Notes under the pieces: generated by a model
Database searches by the model: none
The model's input: only the letters and a program-made list of their open reading frames with translations
What the model was told of the DNA's origin: nothing
Shown here: positions 19,857 to 32,561 of the stretch, one piece after another
How positions within the stretch are numbered: the first letter of the stretch is position 1
How the letters are laid out: each line of letters opens with the position of its first letter
Program-made: the position numbers and the translations under genes
Origin: Nannobrachium achirus
Lineage: Eukaryota > Chordata > Actinopteri > Myctophiformes > Myctophidae
Direction of reading: 5' to 3'
Assembly (NCBI GenBank): GCA_963921795.1
Contig: OY997658.1
Coordinates: 53,399,897 to 53,463,896 of the forward strand
DNA length: 64,000 nt

Positions 19857-21427
19857 CAGGGCCGGATCTAGCCTTTAGTAGTAGGTGGGGCAGCAAGAAA
19901 TGATAGGGGGGTCACCTCCAGCCCATGCCATGAGGCGTGGGCGAAAAAAAATGGGGGGATCAAACCCCCTAAAACACCCGAAATGCATAAAAAACAAAGC
20001 ATTTTGGCACACTTATACCTATAACACCATTACAAACAACAGGTCTTACACCTATCTCTCTCTGTCTCTATATATTCTAGTAGAGATGGACTGATTGCAA
20101 ATTTCTTGGCCGTATACCGATCCACCGGTTTTATGAAGGTCTGACCTGCCAAAACCGATTTTCCGATACCGATTTCTTTAGCTATGAACTAGAAAATAGG
20201 GTTGCTCCAATACCCTTTTTTCAGGCCAAGTAGGCCTACAAGACATACTTCAATTTGAGTACCAATAAGCTAGAAGAACACTAATGCCAAATCAATCACA
20301 AAAGTACAATATCCAAAATCACAGACAATATCCAGTCTAATATGATATGGATATAATATTGATGCCAGCTGATCATTCACTGTAAGGCCTAAAGAAATAC
20401 ATACTACTGTATATATTGTATAATTGCTGTGCCATTGCTTCTGTCTGTGTCACTGTTAGAGCTGCATGATTAAGACAAAACCTTTATTTTAAAATTATTG
20501 GTATACATATTGAGATCATTTATTTCAAATATTATTAATAATATTATTATTGAATAAATATTTTTTTAACAAGCAAAACGATTGTCTTAAAAGCTAAAAT
20601 AAATAAGGTTGCATTCATTGTCTTCAAGGTGAGAAATTTACCTTGTGTCACAGTAGTCTGACTCGAGTCTATTCCTTCCTTTCAAATATTTAAGGGCAAA
20701 ATATTACCTCTCATGACCCTGGCTGTTCCTGTTGTTTTGGGTTGTAAAACCTCGTAAGGGACTTAAAATGTTACATAATACATTTCTGTTGCTTAATGTA
20801 CTTTGTGAAACTATCGGAGGATACTATAACGACCTTTAACAGGCTTCACCTGGACATGCATTAATTAATCCAGCGTGTGGACAGACACACATGACACCAC
20901 GCAAAGTGAACTGACTGAAACGGGAGGTGGTTTTCCTTTGAAACTGGCTAAAATAAAGGGACATTTATAGGATGGCTTTTTCTGTCGCTTGCTACAGCTT
21001 TTGCAATACTGTTGCTTTCTGTTAAATGAAAGTGAAAGTAAACTCCTTCTGCATGGACCGTCTACTCTGGACTGGAGGCAGGAAAGCCTTGCAATGCTTT
21101 TTTTTGTTTGTTTTCCTTCTTCTTTGAGACTACATTGACACAGGATTATGGAATATATCCTTACATTGCAAAGGTAATCAGCATCATCTGTATTCTGTTG
21201 TAGGCTGCCACTAAGTAGACTGGCTGCTATTTGCTAATGTTTAAATTAGTCCAGAGCATCATGCTGTGCACCGGAATTTATGTCAGTGACCGTCCGGTCA
21301 CCGATGCGGCCGGTTTGATATCATACCGGCCGATTTTTTGATTTTTGCATGCCATCATGTTTGGTGGGGCAGACAGGGCATTTAGGGGGGCATTGCCCCC
21401 CCTTGCCTATGCCTAGATCCGGCCCCG
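19857..21427. mobile_element. Third-level nested hAT element
   Basis: Termini CAGGGCCGGATCTAG and CTAGATCCGGCCCCG (last bases mutated from CCCTG). Perfect TSD CCCGTCGC at 19849-19856 and 21428-21435. The interior (about 20083-21345) holds a diverged pair AGATGGACTGATTGCAAATT / GGCCGATTTTTTGATTTTTG that may be a fourth-level relic; I am not confident of its ends. Confidence 0.9.
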
Positions 21428-21746
21428 CCCGTCGCCCGCCCCGTTACCCGTGATTACATGCATTAAAGTAAATAGCCTACAGCCGTGCGTGCGTTCTTTC
21501 AATGGCATCGCACTCCATTTTCACTCCATAGTTGATCCCCCTGCAAGCCGTCGGAAAATGCTGTTATTAAGCCTATTATTAATAGGTCTATTATTATTTG
21601 GATAAAGTAGAACAACCTTTAAAACCAATCATACTAATTTAAAATTGTATCATGGTCTGACACTGTCGCGACAGCTTGTTGCTGCTGCTGCTTTCTGCCT
21701 CCGCTGCTTTGTGCAGTTGTATTTGTCATACGACGGTGTCGCGCAT

Positions 21747-21820
21747 TGAAAATATCAGAGCTACAAGCTCACAACATGTCGGAACTTGCAGCTTTGTGAG
21801 CTTGCATGTCTGCTATGCTC
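21747..21820. repeat. Palindromic core, copy 12
   Basis: ATCAGAGCTACAAGCTCACA on the left and TTTGTGAGCTTGCATGTCTG on the right. Outer arms pair GACGGTGTCGCGC with CGACACGCACCGTC. Confidence 0.85.
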
Positions 21821-22413
21821 GACACGCACCGTCATACGGCGAAGCACATATCCAGCTTTTCACAGCTGAAGGGAACGCCACTCGCTGTCTGTCTGTCTTG
21901 GTTCTCTCATGATAAACAGCCCGAGGTAATCTAAACCAAACCGGACCCATGATGTGACGATAATAAAGGAACTCCTAATAGTCGTGGAATCACGTGGATA
22001 TTATACAATCATGGACCTTTCAACTACATCGCGCGCTAGGCAAGCAGATCACTCGCGGCCACTTTATTCAGTTGTGTGTCGGTGTCCTCCTCACTGTGAG
22101 TGTGTGCGCTCCAGCCGGCTGCCGCCGCTGTGTGACTTGACGTTTAGGTGGAAACAGTGCTGTATGCATGCCGTGGTTCTGTTGTCATGCTGCTCACTGC
22201 ATGTGTGCGCTCTTGTGACGTTGTTTTAGGCAGAAACAGTTGTCTGATTTTCACAGTAAAATGTCATCCGCCCGTCACCCGCCCGTGTTTAGTCGCGCAC
22301 CGCCCGTCCCCGTACCCGCAAATTTATAGTTGAATATATTCCGCCCGTACCCGCCCGTCAAACACGGGTACCCGTCGGGTACCCACGGGTACCCCACCCG
22401 TTGCAGGGCTCTG

Positions 22414-22455
22414 CTTTGCGCTGCCTTGTGAGCTTGTAGATCAGCTATTTTCACT
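22414..22455. repeat. Palindromic core, copy 11, right half
   Basis: Completes the hairpin begun at 19672. Confidence 0.9.
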
Positions 22456-22830
22456 GTTTATTAAATATTTGTGTTCTAATTTATGGAATGTCTTCGATTT
22501 TATTGATAATGTATTCATAGATTTTATTTTTAATTTGCAAATAATGTAGGCTACAAAAAAACACTAACAATTTTCCATTTATGAAATAATGTGCAATGCC
22601 TTACAAGCAAAACACTTGAGGGAAAATTAATTACCTTACGACCACAGGAAGTTTATAAGCAATGCCTTACAAGCAAAAAACTTGAGGGAAAATGAATTAC
22701 CTTACGACCACAGGAAGTTTAGACTATAAGCTTTCTTTCTCTAACAACAATATCATGGTTTGATGAGCCTTAATGAAATAGACCCGACACAGATTTTACC
22801 GCGAGTTGGGACCATGGAGTTATATATAGC

Positions 22831-23428
22831 CAGTAGCGCTTTGGAGGCCGGACGCGACCGGACGCTGTGTGATCAATAAATTCCCACTCGGACGCACGGA
22901 CGGCACTGAATGGTGCACGAGCGTGTAAACGCGTGCATACCCCCCGCGAGAGCCACGACAACCCCCCACCCTGCAAATCCGCGATAACTACAAGCTATAC
23001 TTTAATCAGTGGCTACTACTTTGCATAACAGGTTTCTAGTGGTGAATGTGTGAGCGTCCTCAAGCCACCCCCTATTCATATGGATATATAGCCTACTTTA
23101 ACACCTAGGTTTCCAGCTGTGACTGCATGTGCATGTGTCGATGTGTGTGTCCTCATACATGGCTCCAGTTTGAGATTCGTTCAAGGCAAACTTTGTTTCT
23201 CTAGCCTACTGCAGCGCTGTATTTTCTAAATGAATTAAAAGAAAGTAGAACATAAAATCTTAAGTAACAATGCAAATGTAATTAAGACTAGAAAACTATT
23301 GTTTTCCCACCATTAGATCTGCTGACATCCTTTCTATCTAAATAGCCTCTAGAGGCGTGTGCACATGCGTGCACGTGACGTCAATAAATGACCGTCCGCC
23401 CTGAAAAGAAAATTCCAAAGCACCACTG
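22831..23428. mobile_element. Second hAT insertion in the outer element
   Basis: Termini CAGTAGCGCTTTGGA and TCCAAAGCACCACTG; perfect TSD TATATAGC at 22823-22830 and 23429-23436. Subterminal CCGGACGC / GACCGTCCGCC blocks. No core palindrome, no coding. Confidence 0.88.
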
Positions 23429-24008
23429 TATATAGCCTAATAGCCTAACCATGCATGGATTTACAAGACGTTATCAATCATCTCATCAATAACGAACGCA
23501 CAGCTGTCCACCACTCGCAGCGGAGTCGGGAGAAGTCAACTACTGTAAGTGATCGCATTCTATCATATTGTACCTAGTGCGGGCTATCTGTAGTCACGTT
23601 TGTAGTCTGTATGTCTGCACTAGTCTGTTGGTAAAGCACAAACATGCCCAGAGCGCACCACAGCGCGTTTCAGCGGTAACTGAGTTACTGAATTTAAAAA
23701 AGAACGCGTTAGAGTACTCGTTACTGAAAAAAAGAACGGTGTTACAGTAACTAATTACTTTGTAACGCGTTAGTCCCAACACTGGTGACTGACTATCGTA
23801 AACGATACGGAGCCACCTCGCTGACAATAATCGCAGAGACACAATGTTATTCTCCATAGAGAAATGACTTCCGGGAACCAGGGGATGAACGAGTGACGTC
23901 AGGACTTTGCTTCTCTATTGTTCCGCTGTTGTGCACATAGGAAGCTTGATACGAGCCACATGCCAGATGGATACGTAGTTTTAGGTCCAAGAACAGAAAG
24001 AGAGAGAA

Positions 24009-24079
24009 AGATGAGCACACACACACGCGCACACACACACACACACACACACGCGCATGTGTGCGCACACACGCACACG

Positions 24080-24126
<47 letters not shown>
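24009..24126. repeat. CA microsatellite
   Basis: Compound CA/CGCA array. Confidence 0.98.
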
Positions 24127-24130
<4 letters not shown>

Positions 24131-24734
24131 TTACGCTTGTAATATATTGAGTTTGGTATTTTGACTTAAGTTGATGTTAACATACCGTAATTTAAACGTT
24201 CTTTGTTTGTGTGAGCTTCCTCATTTTGTTTCAAACTGAGCCACTTGTAACAAGTGGAACGTCTTCGTTGTCATAAATGATAGCGCTCCCAATACATCTG
24301 TGGCTTTGAGATAACGACCTATTGATTAATAATTTCCTGTGGTTTGGTTGAAGGTATTCTCTAATGGCATGTCAAGACAGTTATCTATTTTATACTGTGG
24401 AATATAATTGTTAATCCCCCCCAAAAGAAAAACACTATAATTAGAGTTTTAATGTCAATTCAGCTGAAGCATACTTACTGTAATTATGTTTTTCAATGGA
24501 AAACATAATTAATGAATTGAGCACCAACATAGTAATGAATGACTTTCAATGCACATCTTATGCCAAATATTTTCTTCTTCTTAAAAAAAAGGAAAAAAAA
24601 AAAAAAAAAAAAAAAAAACCTTATGGCAGAAACCTTCTATCTCCAATGTTCTCCATATTTTAACTTTTTGTGAATGTTATTTTTTTTTTCTTAAATTAAT
24701 GCCTACTTCATCATTCTTCGTCACAAAAGTATTC
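24127..24734. other. poly-A run, otherwise nothing recognised
   Basis: About 30 A with one G-containing interruption at 24585-24618. The rest is AT-rich. Confidence 0.5.
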
Positions 24735-24805
24735 ACAATAGCAGATCTACAAGCTCGAACTACGGCACGAAGCAATTTGCTTTGAGCTTGTCAATCTGTT
24801 ATTTT
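24735..24805. repeat. Palindromic core, copy 13
   Basis: AATAGCAGATCTACAAGCTC on the left, GAGCTTGTCAATCTGTTATT on the right. The loop-proximal stem is unrelated to other copies. No hAT termini seen around it. Confidence 0.85.
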
Positions 24806-25903
24806 AGCCATTTTTGAATTGGAATCCTGAAAAGTAACCGTTTTGAAAGTAATGAGGTTTCCACCCCAACAGAAACCACATAATACCATGGCAATCAATT
24901 TTCCCCATAGATTTGCTTTTCTTTAGAGGTAGCAGTGTGCAGCAAACACATTCACTGTTATGTGCCAGGGGGTGCAGGGGGCTTTGTCAAACTGTGGGAG
25001 GTGTAATTACTTTATTCACATCTAATCAGGAACCATTGAACAAGGATTTAGACTGGCATGTCTCATATTATTTTAGCAGTGTCACAATTGGAAAGGCCCA
25101 TTTGGCAATTTGGGTTTATGCTAAAACGTACATTGTGTGGCGAAGTCCTATAGTAATTGGTTAAATTCACGTACGTTCCTCTTCCTTGCAGACCGTCATT
25201 CTTATTTTATATTGGATTGGTAAATTTCGTACAATCTTTGGTGTTTGGGGTCGACAGTGGAGAAAAAAAATCATTTAGACGTAGTCATTTACATATTTTC
25301 TCATTTTGGTTAAATCACTCGTAAATTGGATGCACACTAATATTTTTCCAATACCCCTGCAAGTGTAATAAAAGAGTACTGTATATGAATTGGGTCACTT
25401 ATTGTACAGCAAAACATGAAGCATAACAGGGGCATCTTGCCTGCATAAACTATGACTATCTGTGTACTGTGAAAAACTGTTACACACAAAGGACTATTTG
25501 TCCAGGACTTTTTGTCCAGTGACTGTATTTTATAAACAGAAAGACTCTTTCAAGAAATACAAGTTCTGTACAGTGGAATATATAACCTACTCATTGTGAT
25601 CTTCTCTGTACTTCATCAGAGTGGTGAAAATACATTTCCCTATATGTGTGCCTTTTATACTCTCCCTTGACAAAGGAATTAGATTATTCCAGTGACCAGT
25701 CCTCCCTTAAGTGTAATTAACTGCAACACACCTTAATCATCCAAAGAACATTTGCATATGACAAGTTGACAACACACATAAGACCCAGCAGCAGCACTTA
25801 AACCCTTGTTGTGATCATAAAAAAAGAAACAATAAACAAACAAAAAAATGTTTTGGTTTGGGCTCAGATCATTTACATGTTAGATCCACATTGAGACATT
25901 GAG
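24806..25903. other. no recognised feature
   Basis: AT-rich, no supported feature. Confidence 0.5.
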
Positions 25904-25975
25904 ATAGATACATACATACATACATACATACATACATACATACATACATACATACACATACATACATACATACTG

Positions 25976-26007
<32 letters not shown>

Positions 26008-26066
26008 TATATATACATACATACATACATACATACATACATACATACATACATACATACATACAC
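25904..26066. repeat. CATA microsatellite
   Basis: About 35 CATA units with a TA patch in the middle. Confidence 0.98.
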
Positions 26067-26222
26067 ACAGTACATGCATACAGTACATAGAAGAGGAGAC
26101 AGCGAAGGAGACAGCGGGAGTCAATAATCCCCAATTTTCCCTCCACATGTCACAGTTTTACAGATCTTCAAATCCAAAACATAATTCCTCCTCATAGATT
26201 TTGTTTCTTTCTGGCCCCTCTC

Positions 26223-26225
<3 letters not shown>

Positions 26226-26296
<71 letters not shown>
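26226..26296. repeat. GA microsatellite
   Basis: About 35 GA units. Confidence 0.98.
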
Positions 26297-26299
<3 letters not shown>

Positions 26300-26455
26300 C
26301 CATTTACCAATTACCAAATGTCAGGAATGATTCATATTGCTTTAATGAGAAGTGACAGAAGGGATTGGAAAGCCAGACTGCGGGTATGATTTAGTTCTCG
26401 ACGGGGATGGGATGATCTTTTGACGAAACCACCCAGCAAGACTGGAACGTTTTGA

Positions 26456-26461
26456 GCGTGT

Positions 26462-26492
<31 letters not shown>

Positions 26493-26505
26493 GGGGGGGG
26501 GGGGG
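26456..26505. repeat. GT run and poly-G
   Basis: Ten GT units then about 30 G. The G tract can form a quadruplex, and its length is assembly-sensitive. Confidence 0.95.
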
Positions 26506-26507
26506 CT

Positions 26508-26710
26508 TGCAATACTATCTTTGTGGGGACCTCATGTCCCCACAAAGATAGTACAATCGGAGGAAAAAACCTTGTGGGGACAAATTAATATGTCCCCACA
26601 AGGTGTTTAGGGGTTAGGTTAAGGCTTAGGGTTAGGGTTAGGGTTAAAAATGAATGGAATGTCCCCAAAAAGATAGTAGACTATGTGTAATGTCCCCACA
26701 AAGTAGCAAT
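26508..26710. repeat. GTGGGGACA hairpin repeat with telomere-like patch
   Basis: Two inverted-repeat hairpins (ATCTTTGTGGGGAC..GTCCCCACAAAGAT and CCTTGTGGGGACA..TGTCCCCACAAGG). A short TTAGGG array follows (26606-26646), then diverged hairpin arms. The block directly precedes a GT microsatellite. Confidence 0.8.
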
Positions 26711-26715
26711 TGCAA

Positions 26716-26841
<126 letters not shown>

Positions 26842-26850
26842 ACGATTGAG

Positions 26851-28177
26851 AGAGCAGACAGTGGTCTATCAGTCACGATTTCACAGATACAATGGAACAC
26901 ATTGAGATAGGCTTTCAACTCAGATACTTAGCTGACTTGACTTGGACACTAGTATTGAGTGACTGTGTGCAGCATCATAGAAATCCCAATCCTTACCCTT
27001 TCACAGGTTCATTTAAGAGATTTGCTGTGGCAGTGGTGGGGATTAACCCCCCAAATAACAAATCTGATTAACAGGATGGCTGATAAAGTCTGTATAGAAA
27101 TAGAGTTTAGCAACACATACACGAGATGTTCCAGCACAGAGTAGAAAGCAAACAAATCACATGATTCGGACAATGATTCCGTAAAGCAATAGTTCTCATA
27201 GCACTGCCTTTGCTGTAATTCTGGACTGTATTCAGACATTCCTTAAAACCATTTTTTCCCCACATAATTACAGTAAAGAGAACCATCTTGAGCACTCCTT
27301 CTATTTATGGTATACGTCTAATATTGTGTATTGTAAAATAATATATATTAAATTGCTCCTTCTAACCCTACTCTTAACGTGAGTCCCTATTGTAAAACTG
27401 AACCTCCAGGATCACTGGAACATTGGTTCTCTGCACTGCACATTCAGAACTCTTAATGAAAGCACATAAATGATGAAGACATTTTCAGTAAGCCAATGTG
27501 CTCAGAAAGGTTGACAACGAGGCATAACATTTAAATTGTTCATTTTATTTCTGTGGTTTGCAACGTCCCTCTTCGGGCATTGGGTTTTTTGCTAAAAATC
27601 TCATTCCAATGCTGAAAATGCACTTTTATAAAACAACAAAGAGCAAACAAAGACCTAATAAAGACCTCTTGAAAGGAGCCCTCAGGGAAATGTAAAACTA
27701 TTCTCATTCCACATAAACAGCATGTCCTCAATGTCCTTTGCTGTCAGAAGGCATACAGAGCTTGTCATAAACAGGTATCTGTCATTTGAAAAGCGTGGGT
27801 AATACAAGAGACCGAGCAGGGACATATTGAAGCTGACAGGCATTTTCAAATTGGTTTCCATGTGAGGTATAACTGAAAACAGAAATGATCTTGCTGATGG
27901 GTTGTATTGATACCACCGAGGTGTCGCACGCTACAGCCATTAATCATTGTTTGTATAACGAGGCACAGTTTTCATTTTGGGGAAATAAGTCTCAGCGTGG
28001 CACAGTAAGCCTCTGTCAGAACCCATATGTCTTTCCTACCAGTGATTTTTAGACGGTGAACATGAGCAGAATCTGAACAATACAAGGGGTTATCTTTCGA
28101 AATGATTGCCATGCAGCCAGGTAGTATTGTATTACTTCAGATGCATGGTGTTAATTTTGTAGACTAAAACTATGACA
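26851..28177. other. no recognised feature
   Basis: Non-repetitive, AT-rich; no convincing exon. Confidence 0.5.
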
Positions 28178-28202
28178 ATATATATATATTTATATATATA
28201 TA

Positions 28203-28250
<48 letters not shown>
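28178..28250. repeat. TA microsatellite
   Basis: Pure and TATATTTA-interrupted TA array. Confidence 0.98.
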
Positions 28251-28253
<3 letters not shown>

Positions 28254-28348
28254 ACAATGTACACACCTACGTATTAACATCAGGCATTGCGCCACACCAT
28301 TAAACAAATTCTAACAATCACTCATAATACTTTAGTTCATTATTCTAA

Positions 28349-29986
28349 CTAGAAGCTGGGCCGCCCTTCGGGCGGCCCAGCGTCTAGTCGGCGACCTGGC
28401 CAACTCGGAACAATGTAAATAGGGAATGAATGCCCCGCCCTTTAATGCAAACCCCATTATACCTGTTTTCATAGGACCCGTTTTGACCATCTGCCTGCCT
28501 GTGTCCATTTATGCCCATATATGGAGATATCTGTATCTGTCTGTCTGTCGGCGTCCATTTTATGTCCATGTATGGAGATCACTGCAGTTATAGTTCTGGG
28601 TCCATTTTATGCCCATATATGCCCATATATGGAGATATCTGTCTATCTGCGTCCATTTTATGCCCATATATGGAGATCTCTGTATCTGTCTGTCTGTGTC
28701 CCTTTTATGCCTGTATATGGAGATCTTTGTGATTCTGCGTCCATTGTATGCCCATATATGCCATATATGGAGATATCTGTTTATCTGCGTCCATTTTATG
28801 CCCATATATGAGATCTCTGTCGCTTTTTCAAACAGATGGTCAAAACGGGTCCTATGACAACAGGTATAATGGGGATGGCATTAAAGGGGGAACCGGCACT
28901 GTGTCTGCAACACAGTCGGAGGCACAGACAGATACAGAGATCTCCATAATGGGCATAAAGGGACACAGACAAACAGATGGAGGAGGAGACAAACTTAATG
29001 CAAACCCCATTATACCTGTTGTCATAGGACCCGTTTTGACCATCTGTTTGCCTGTGTCCATTTATGCCCATATATGGAGATATCTGTATCTGTCTGTCTG
29101 CGTCCACTTTATGCCCATATATGGAGATCTTTGACCATCTGTTTGCCTGTGTCCATTTATCCCATATATGGAGATATCTGTATCTGTCTGTCTGCATCCA
29201 TGTTATGCCCATATATGGAGATCTATGCAGACACAGTGCCAGTTCCGGAAAATCCTGATGTCAGACATCAGAATCCGAACCTTTCGTGCTGGTTCCAGAA
29301 AATCGTGTATCGGGTCGGGTCGAGGCCGAGCACTGCACTACCTGTTGTGGTGGGGAACGCGCATGCCGAATTTGAAATAGGGAATGAATGCCCCACCCTT
29401 TAATGCAAACCCCATGAATGCCCCACCCTTTAATGCAAACCCCAATATACCTGTTGTCATAGGACCCGTCTGTTTGTCTTTGTCCACTTATGCCCATATA
29501 TGAAGATCTCTGCACACACAGTACCGGTTGCGGAAAACTCTGATGTCAGACATCAGCTCCGCATACGGGCATTCATTTTATTCCCATATATGGAGAACGC
29601 GCGTGCCGGTGGGACGAACGGTTCTCGAGATAAGCGGATTACATACATACATACACACTCACAGAGATTTTTTGTTGACTCATGTGGTGTACGTGATGTC
29701 AGAGCCTTTTATGAAGTGATGTCACAATGAGTAAGCGCTTGCGCCGATTTCCTCCGGAACAGCCTGATGTCAACAATCAGCCCCGCATAAGGAGATTCCG
29801 AACGTTTTGCGCCGGTTAGGGAAAACCGCACGTCGGGTCGGGTCGAGGCCCGGCACTGCACTCCGTGCCGCGGCGGGGAACGCGCGTGCCGAATCTGAAG
29901 CCGGTGGGACGAACGGTTCTCGAGATACGCGGATTACAGACACACACGCAGACACGCAGAGACTTCTCGCATTTATAGATAGATAA
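28349..29986 (-). mobile_element. Helentron-like element G
   Basis: Minus-strand 3' end: a perfect hairpin GCTGGGCCGCCC..GGGCGGCCCAGC (28355-28381), then TTCTAG followed by T. The opposite (5') end has a short ATCT microsatellite and GCGAGAAGTCTCTGCG. A microsatellite at the 5' side is a known Helentron/HINE trait. The interior has repeated TGCCCATATATGGAGAT units with CTGT repeats (28500-28820, 29050-29230), inverted TCATAGGACCCG / CGGGTCCTATGA blocks, and nine perfect CCATATATGG sites. The open frames seen here are translations of these repeats. Confidence 0.75.
28500..28820. repeat. CCATATATGG-bearing tandem array
   Basis: Six to seven ~45-55 bp units of the form GTCCATTTTATGCCCATATA, then TGGAGAT and CTGTCTGT. 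Confidence 0.85.
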
Positions 29987-31001
29987 CATACTGTAGTTCA
30001 ATCAAAAGTTCTACTATAACACAACTAATCTGTACACTGTTTTTGTGTTGAATAGGGCTGTTTGATATGGATCTGTAATGGATGGTATGCAGGCACAGTG
30101 CAGAACGATTAACCCAAATTAAACCAGTGAATGATTGTCCTACCATGAACTCAGATTACTACTGACATTAGGGAGCGCGCAAAATTGATATCGTCCACCT
30201 GGCGAGAAACCCACCTCTCCGCCTGTTTGAACACAGGTGGCCCCTTTGACGTCGATAAAAGACTAAGGAAGCGGATGAGGGGGTTGGGCGGGAGGTGGCT
30301 GAGGTTGAAAGTCAGCCGAAGACAAGCCAGCGCCAGACAGCTGAGGCCCAGTTTGGCACCGATTGGAGCTTTGCTGAGAAGTTCACACAGATGGCTCACT
30401 TACTGTATGCTGAGCTCTGGGCGCAAGGTAAACAAAGCACTGATGCTCTGTTCTCTGACACCCCAACCCTCCCCCTGCCCGGAACCCCAGCTTGGTCAAT
30501 AGAACACCATTGTGAGGGAATAATGAGATCCGCCGCCCGAATGACCTGACTCAATCACTTTACACTCTGCCGTCTGCACACATACGGGCACCGCGCAGTT
30601 AGTTTCAAGAGGTGGTAGTGCACAGGAAAGTCCTCAGTCTTAATAAACTCTGACAAATTTACTCAGAGAGTTAAACTACTATTTTTTCCAAAGGATTTGA
30701 TTGGGCATGTCTCCCGTGCTCTCTCTCGTATGTGCACGCACGCACGCACGCACACACGCACGCACGCAGACACACTCACTGACAGCAGAGGAAACGATGC
30801 AATAAGGCACCAACCTGCTTACTCTCAGTAATGCAGGTGGCCACCCAGAACACCAGACTACGGTATACAGTGCTCCCTGTCAGATGCTGATAAGCAGCAG
30901 CACATCTTAACTCATGCTGTCCCCTTTCTCTTCCACCCTCCGCAAAGCTCAGACCTCCCCTTCAGCTCGGGTATGTGTGGCACCGACAGAAGTTATCCGA
31001 C
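29987..31001. other. no recognised gene; short GCAC repeat
   Basis: A 105-codon frame (30185-30502, plus) has no recognisable domain. GCAC/ACGC repeat at about 30733-30768. The stretch 30180-30560 is the least repeat-like part. Confidence 0.4.
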
Positions 31002-31244
31002 GACGAGTCCCTCCACTCCATTGTCATCTGCATCACAGATGACATTGAGGAGTACAGGGCTCCACCACCACTGGGTAGTGTGAGGACCAAGGAGCTGAGG
31101 GTAGATTATACTGGCAGAGCTAAGATGAGGCTGTCAACCCTCCATTACTGTTAAGGAGAGGAGGTAGAGATGGTGGACAACTACAGGTACAAGTTCCCGG
31201 GAGAGCACATGAATCATACTGGGATGACAACACTGAGGCTGTAG
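31002..31244 (+). pseudogene. L2/CR1-type LINE reverse-transcriptase relic
   Basis: One frame reads DESLHSIVICITDDIEEYRA, then RTKELRVDYTGR, a stop, GEEVEMVDNYRY, GEHMNHTG and TTLRL. It follows the order IxDxxEEYR, TKELVVDYRR, VEVVDNYKYLG, HLNxxLDW, NTEAL that I recall from fish L2/CR1-like reverse transcriptases. It has one internal stop, and the motifs YLG and LDW are lost. Only the C-terminal part of the palm/thumb remains. Confidence 0.7.
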
Positions 31245-31264
31245 TAAGCCGTGTTTTTTGTGTT

Positions 31265-31301
31265 TTCTTTCTCTCTCTCTCTCTATCTCCAACACTGTGT
31301 T

Positions 31302-31344
<43 letters not shown>
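31265..31344. repeat. CT microsatellite
   Basis: Two CT runs. Confidence 0.98.
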
Positions 31345-32561
31345 CTTGTTCCTGTGTCTGTCTCTTACTGCTGTCTAAGAATTAACCTTCCCAATATTTG
31401 TATATTGTCTCTTATCATATGTGCTCATGCTGGTTGCAAGTATTTCTTTCTACTGCTGATGTTACAGTACATGGCAAGAGTTTGAAACATATTAAAATGC
31501 AGCATTTCCTCTGAAACTATCTGCATCTCATTTTTGCACAATTTTGTCAGACTCACATAGAGCTTGCCTCCTATGTCTGGCTCGGTTAATTGGAATTCAG
31601 ACGGTGTGTCCAATACTTAATAGCTATGGCCTGATTCTGACTGACTGATTCTCAATATATCAAACATCCCAGACACCATCCACCATAGGGCACAAAAGGT
31701 ACTGCAACATGTTTTATTCATGACTTTAACGTCCTTCATCTTATTACCTGCAAAGTGAGGGTATAGAGGAGTTATTCATAAAGAGGCCATGACATTTTTT
31801 GTGTACGCTGTGTTTGTTTATACATGCACAACTGGTTTAATTAGAATTAATTGACAGCCTACCTGATGACTTGAATGATTTGAATACTAAAAGGATTAAA
31901 TCTGCATTGAGCATTGAGTACAGCGATGATTGTATTGTATTGGGACAGGTTCTGAGCTAAATGCTTGATATATTCAATATTATGTTTTTTACAATATACA
32001 GTATTATAGTATGAATTATGAATTGAAATTAATTCAGCTCACATACTGTTCTGGTATTATGTGTGTCATCAGGAATGCTAGCCTTGCTCGTATACAGCAT
32101 CCCTGTGTGAGATTGCCCGATTAGTATTCCATAAATGCTTGCCTCAAATTATATTTTGATGACAGTCATCAAAATAAGATAACACATTAAGCTTTTTTTT
32201 TGCCATGTAAATCATTAATTCAGAGGCCTTCAATTTAATTGTAATGGTTATTTTAAAATATGAATATTCATGTCAGGAAGTCCTAATGTGTTCTGTTTCA
32301 TTTGCCCTGCACGTTCGCAGACTCTTTAATTAACAAAATGTAAAATGCCTCATAAACACATCAAAGACATAGGCAGGCAGACGCTCCTTAATGCACTATG
32401 TATGTGCCACTTGGGAGGGAGGTTTATACAATAAACAAGGTCAAGAAGAGAAACACAAAAACAATCATGGTTCCAAGGCTTCAACAACAATGCCGAAGTT
32501 TGCAACAGTGGGATGTGAGCCGTGACCTAAATGTTTTCTTTCTTTCTTGCTGGCTTGCTTG
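31345..32561. other. no recognised feature
   Basis: AT-rich intergenic-looking DNA. Confidence 0.5.

Larger units (their letters stand above)
19716..22413. mobile_element. hAT inserted into the core palindrome
   Basis: Termini CAGAGCCCTGCACGGGT and ACCCGTTGCAGGGCTCTG; perfect TSD CTTTGCGC at 19708-19715 and 22414-22421. The ends are rich in CGCCCGTC/ACCCG motifs. It contains hAT 19857-21427 and its own core palindrome (21747-21820). Confidence 0.92.
19425..23784. mobile_element. Outer hAT element of a four-element nest
   Basis: Termini CAGTGTTGGGCAAGTTACT and GTCCCAACACTG, a very common teleost hAT terminus. Inside the ends are GTAACT/AGTTAC repeats. Perfect TSD GTGACTGA at 19417-19424 and 23785-23792. 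Its internal core palindrome (19672-19715 continuing at 22414-22455) is split by hAT 19716-22413. A further hAT is inserted at 22831-23428. No transposase recognised. Confidence 0.92.

Noticed and set aside
20083-21345. A fourth-level hAT inside 19857-21427
   Set aside because: Only weakly similar inverted ends and no convincing TSD.
28384-29515. Tyr/Met/Pro-rich open frames (repeated PYMEIS/MPIYGD)
   Set aside because: Translations of CCATATATGGAGAT tandem repeats inside a Helentron-like element.
30185-30502. A 105-codon plus-strand open frame
   Set aside because: No recognised domain and an antisense frame of similar length; chance opening in GC-moderate DNA is more likely.
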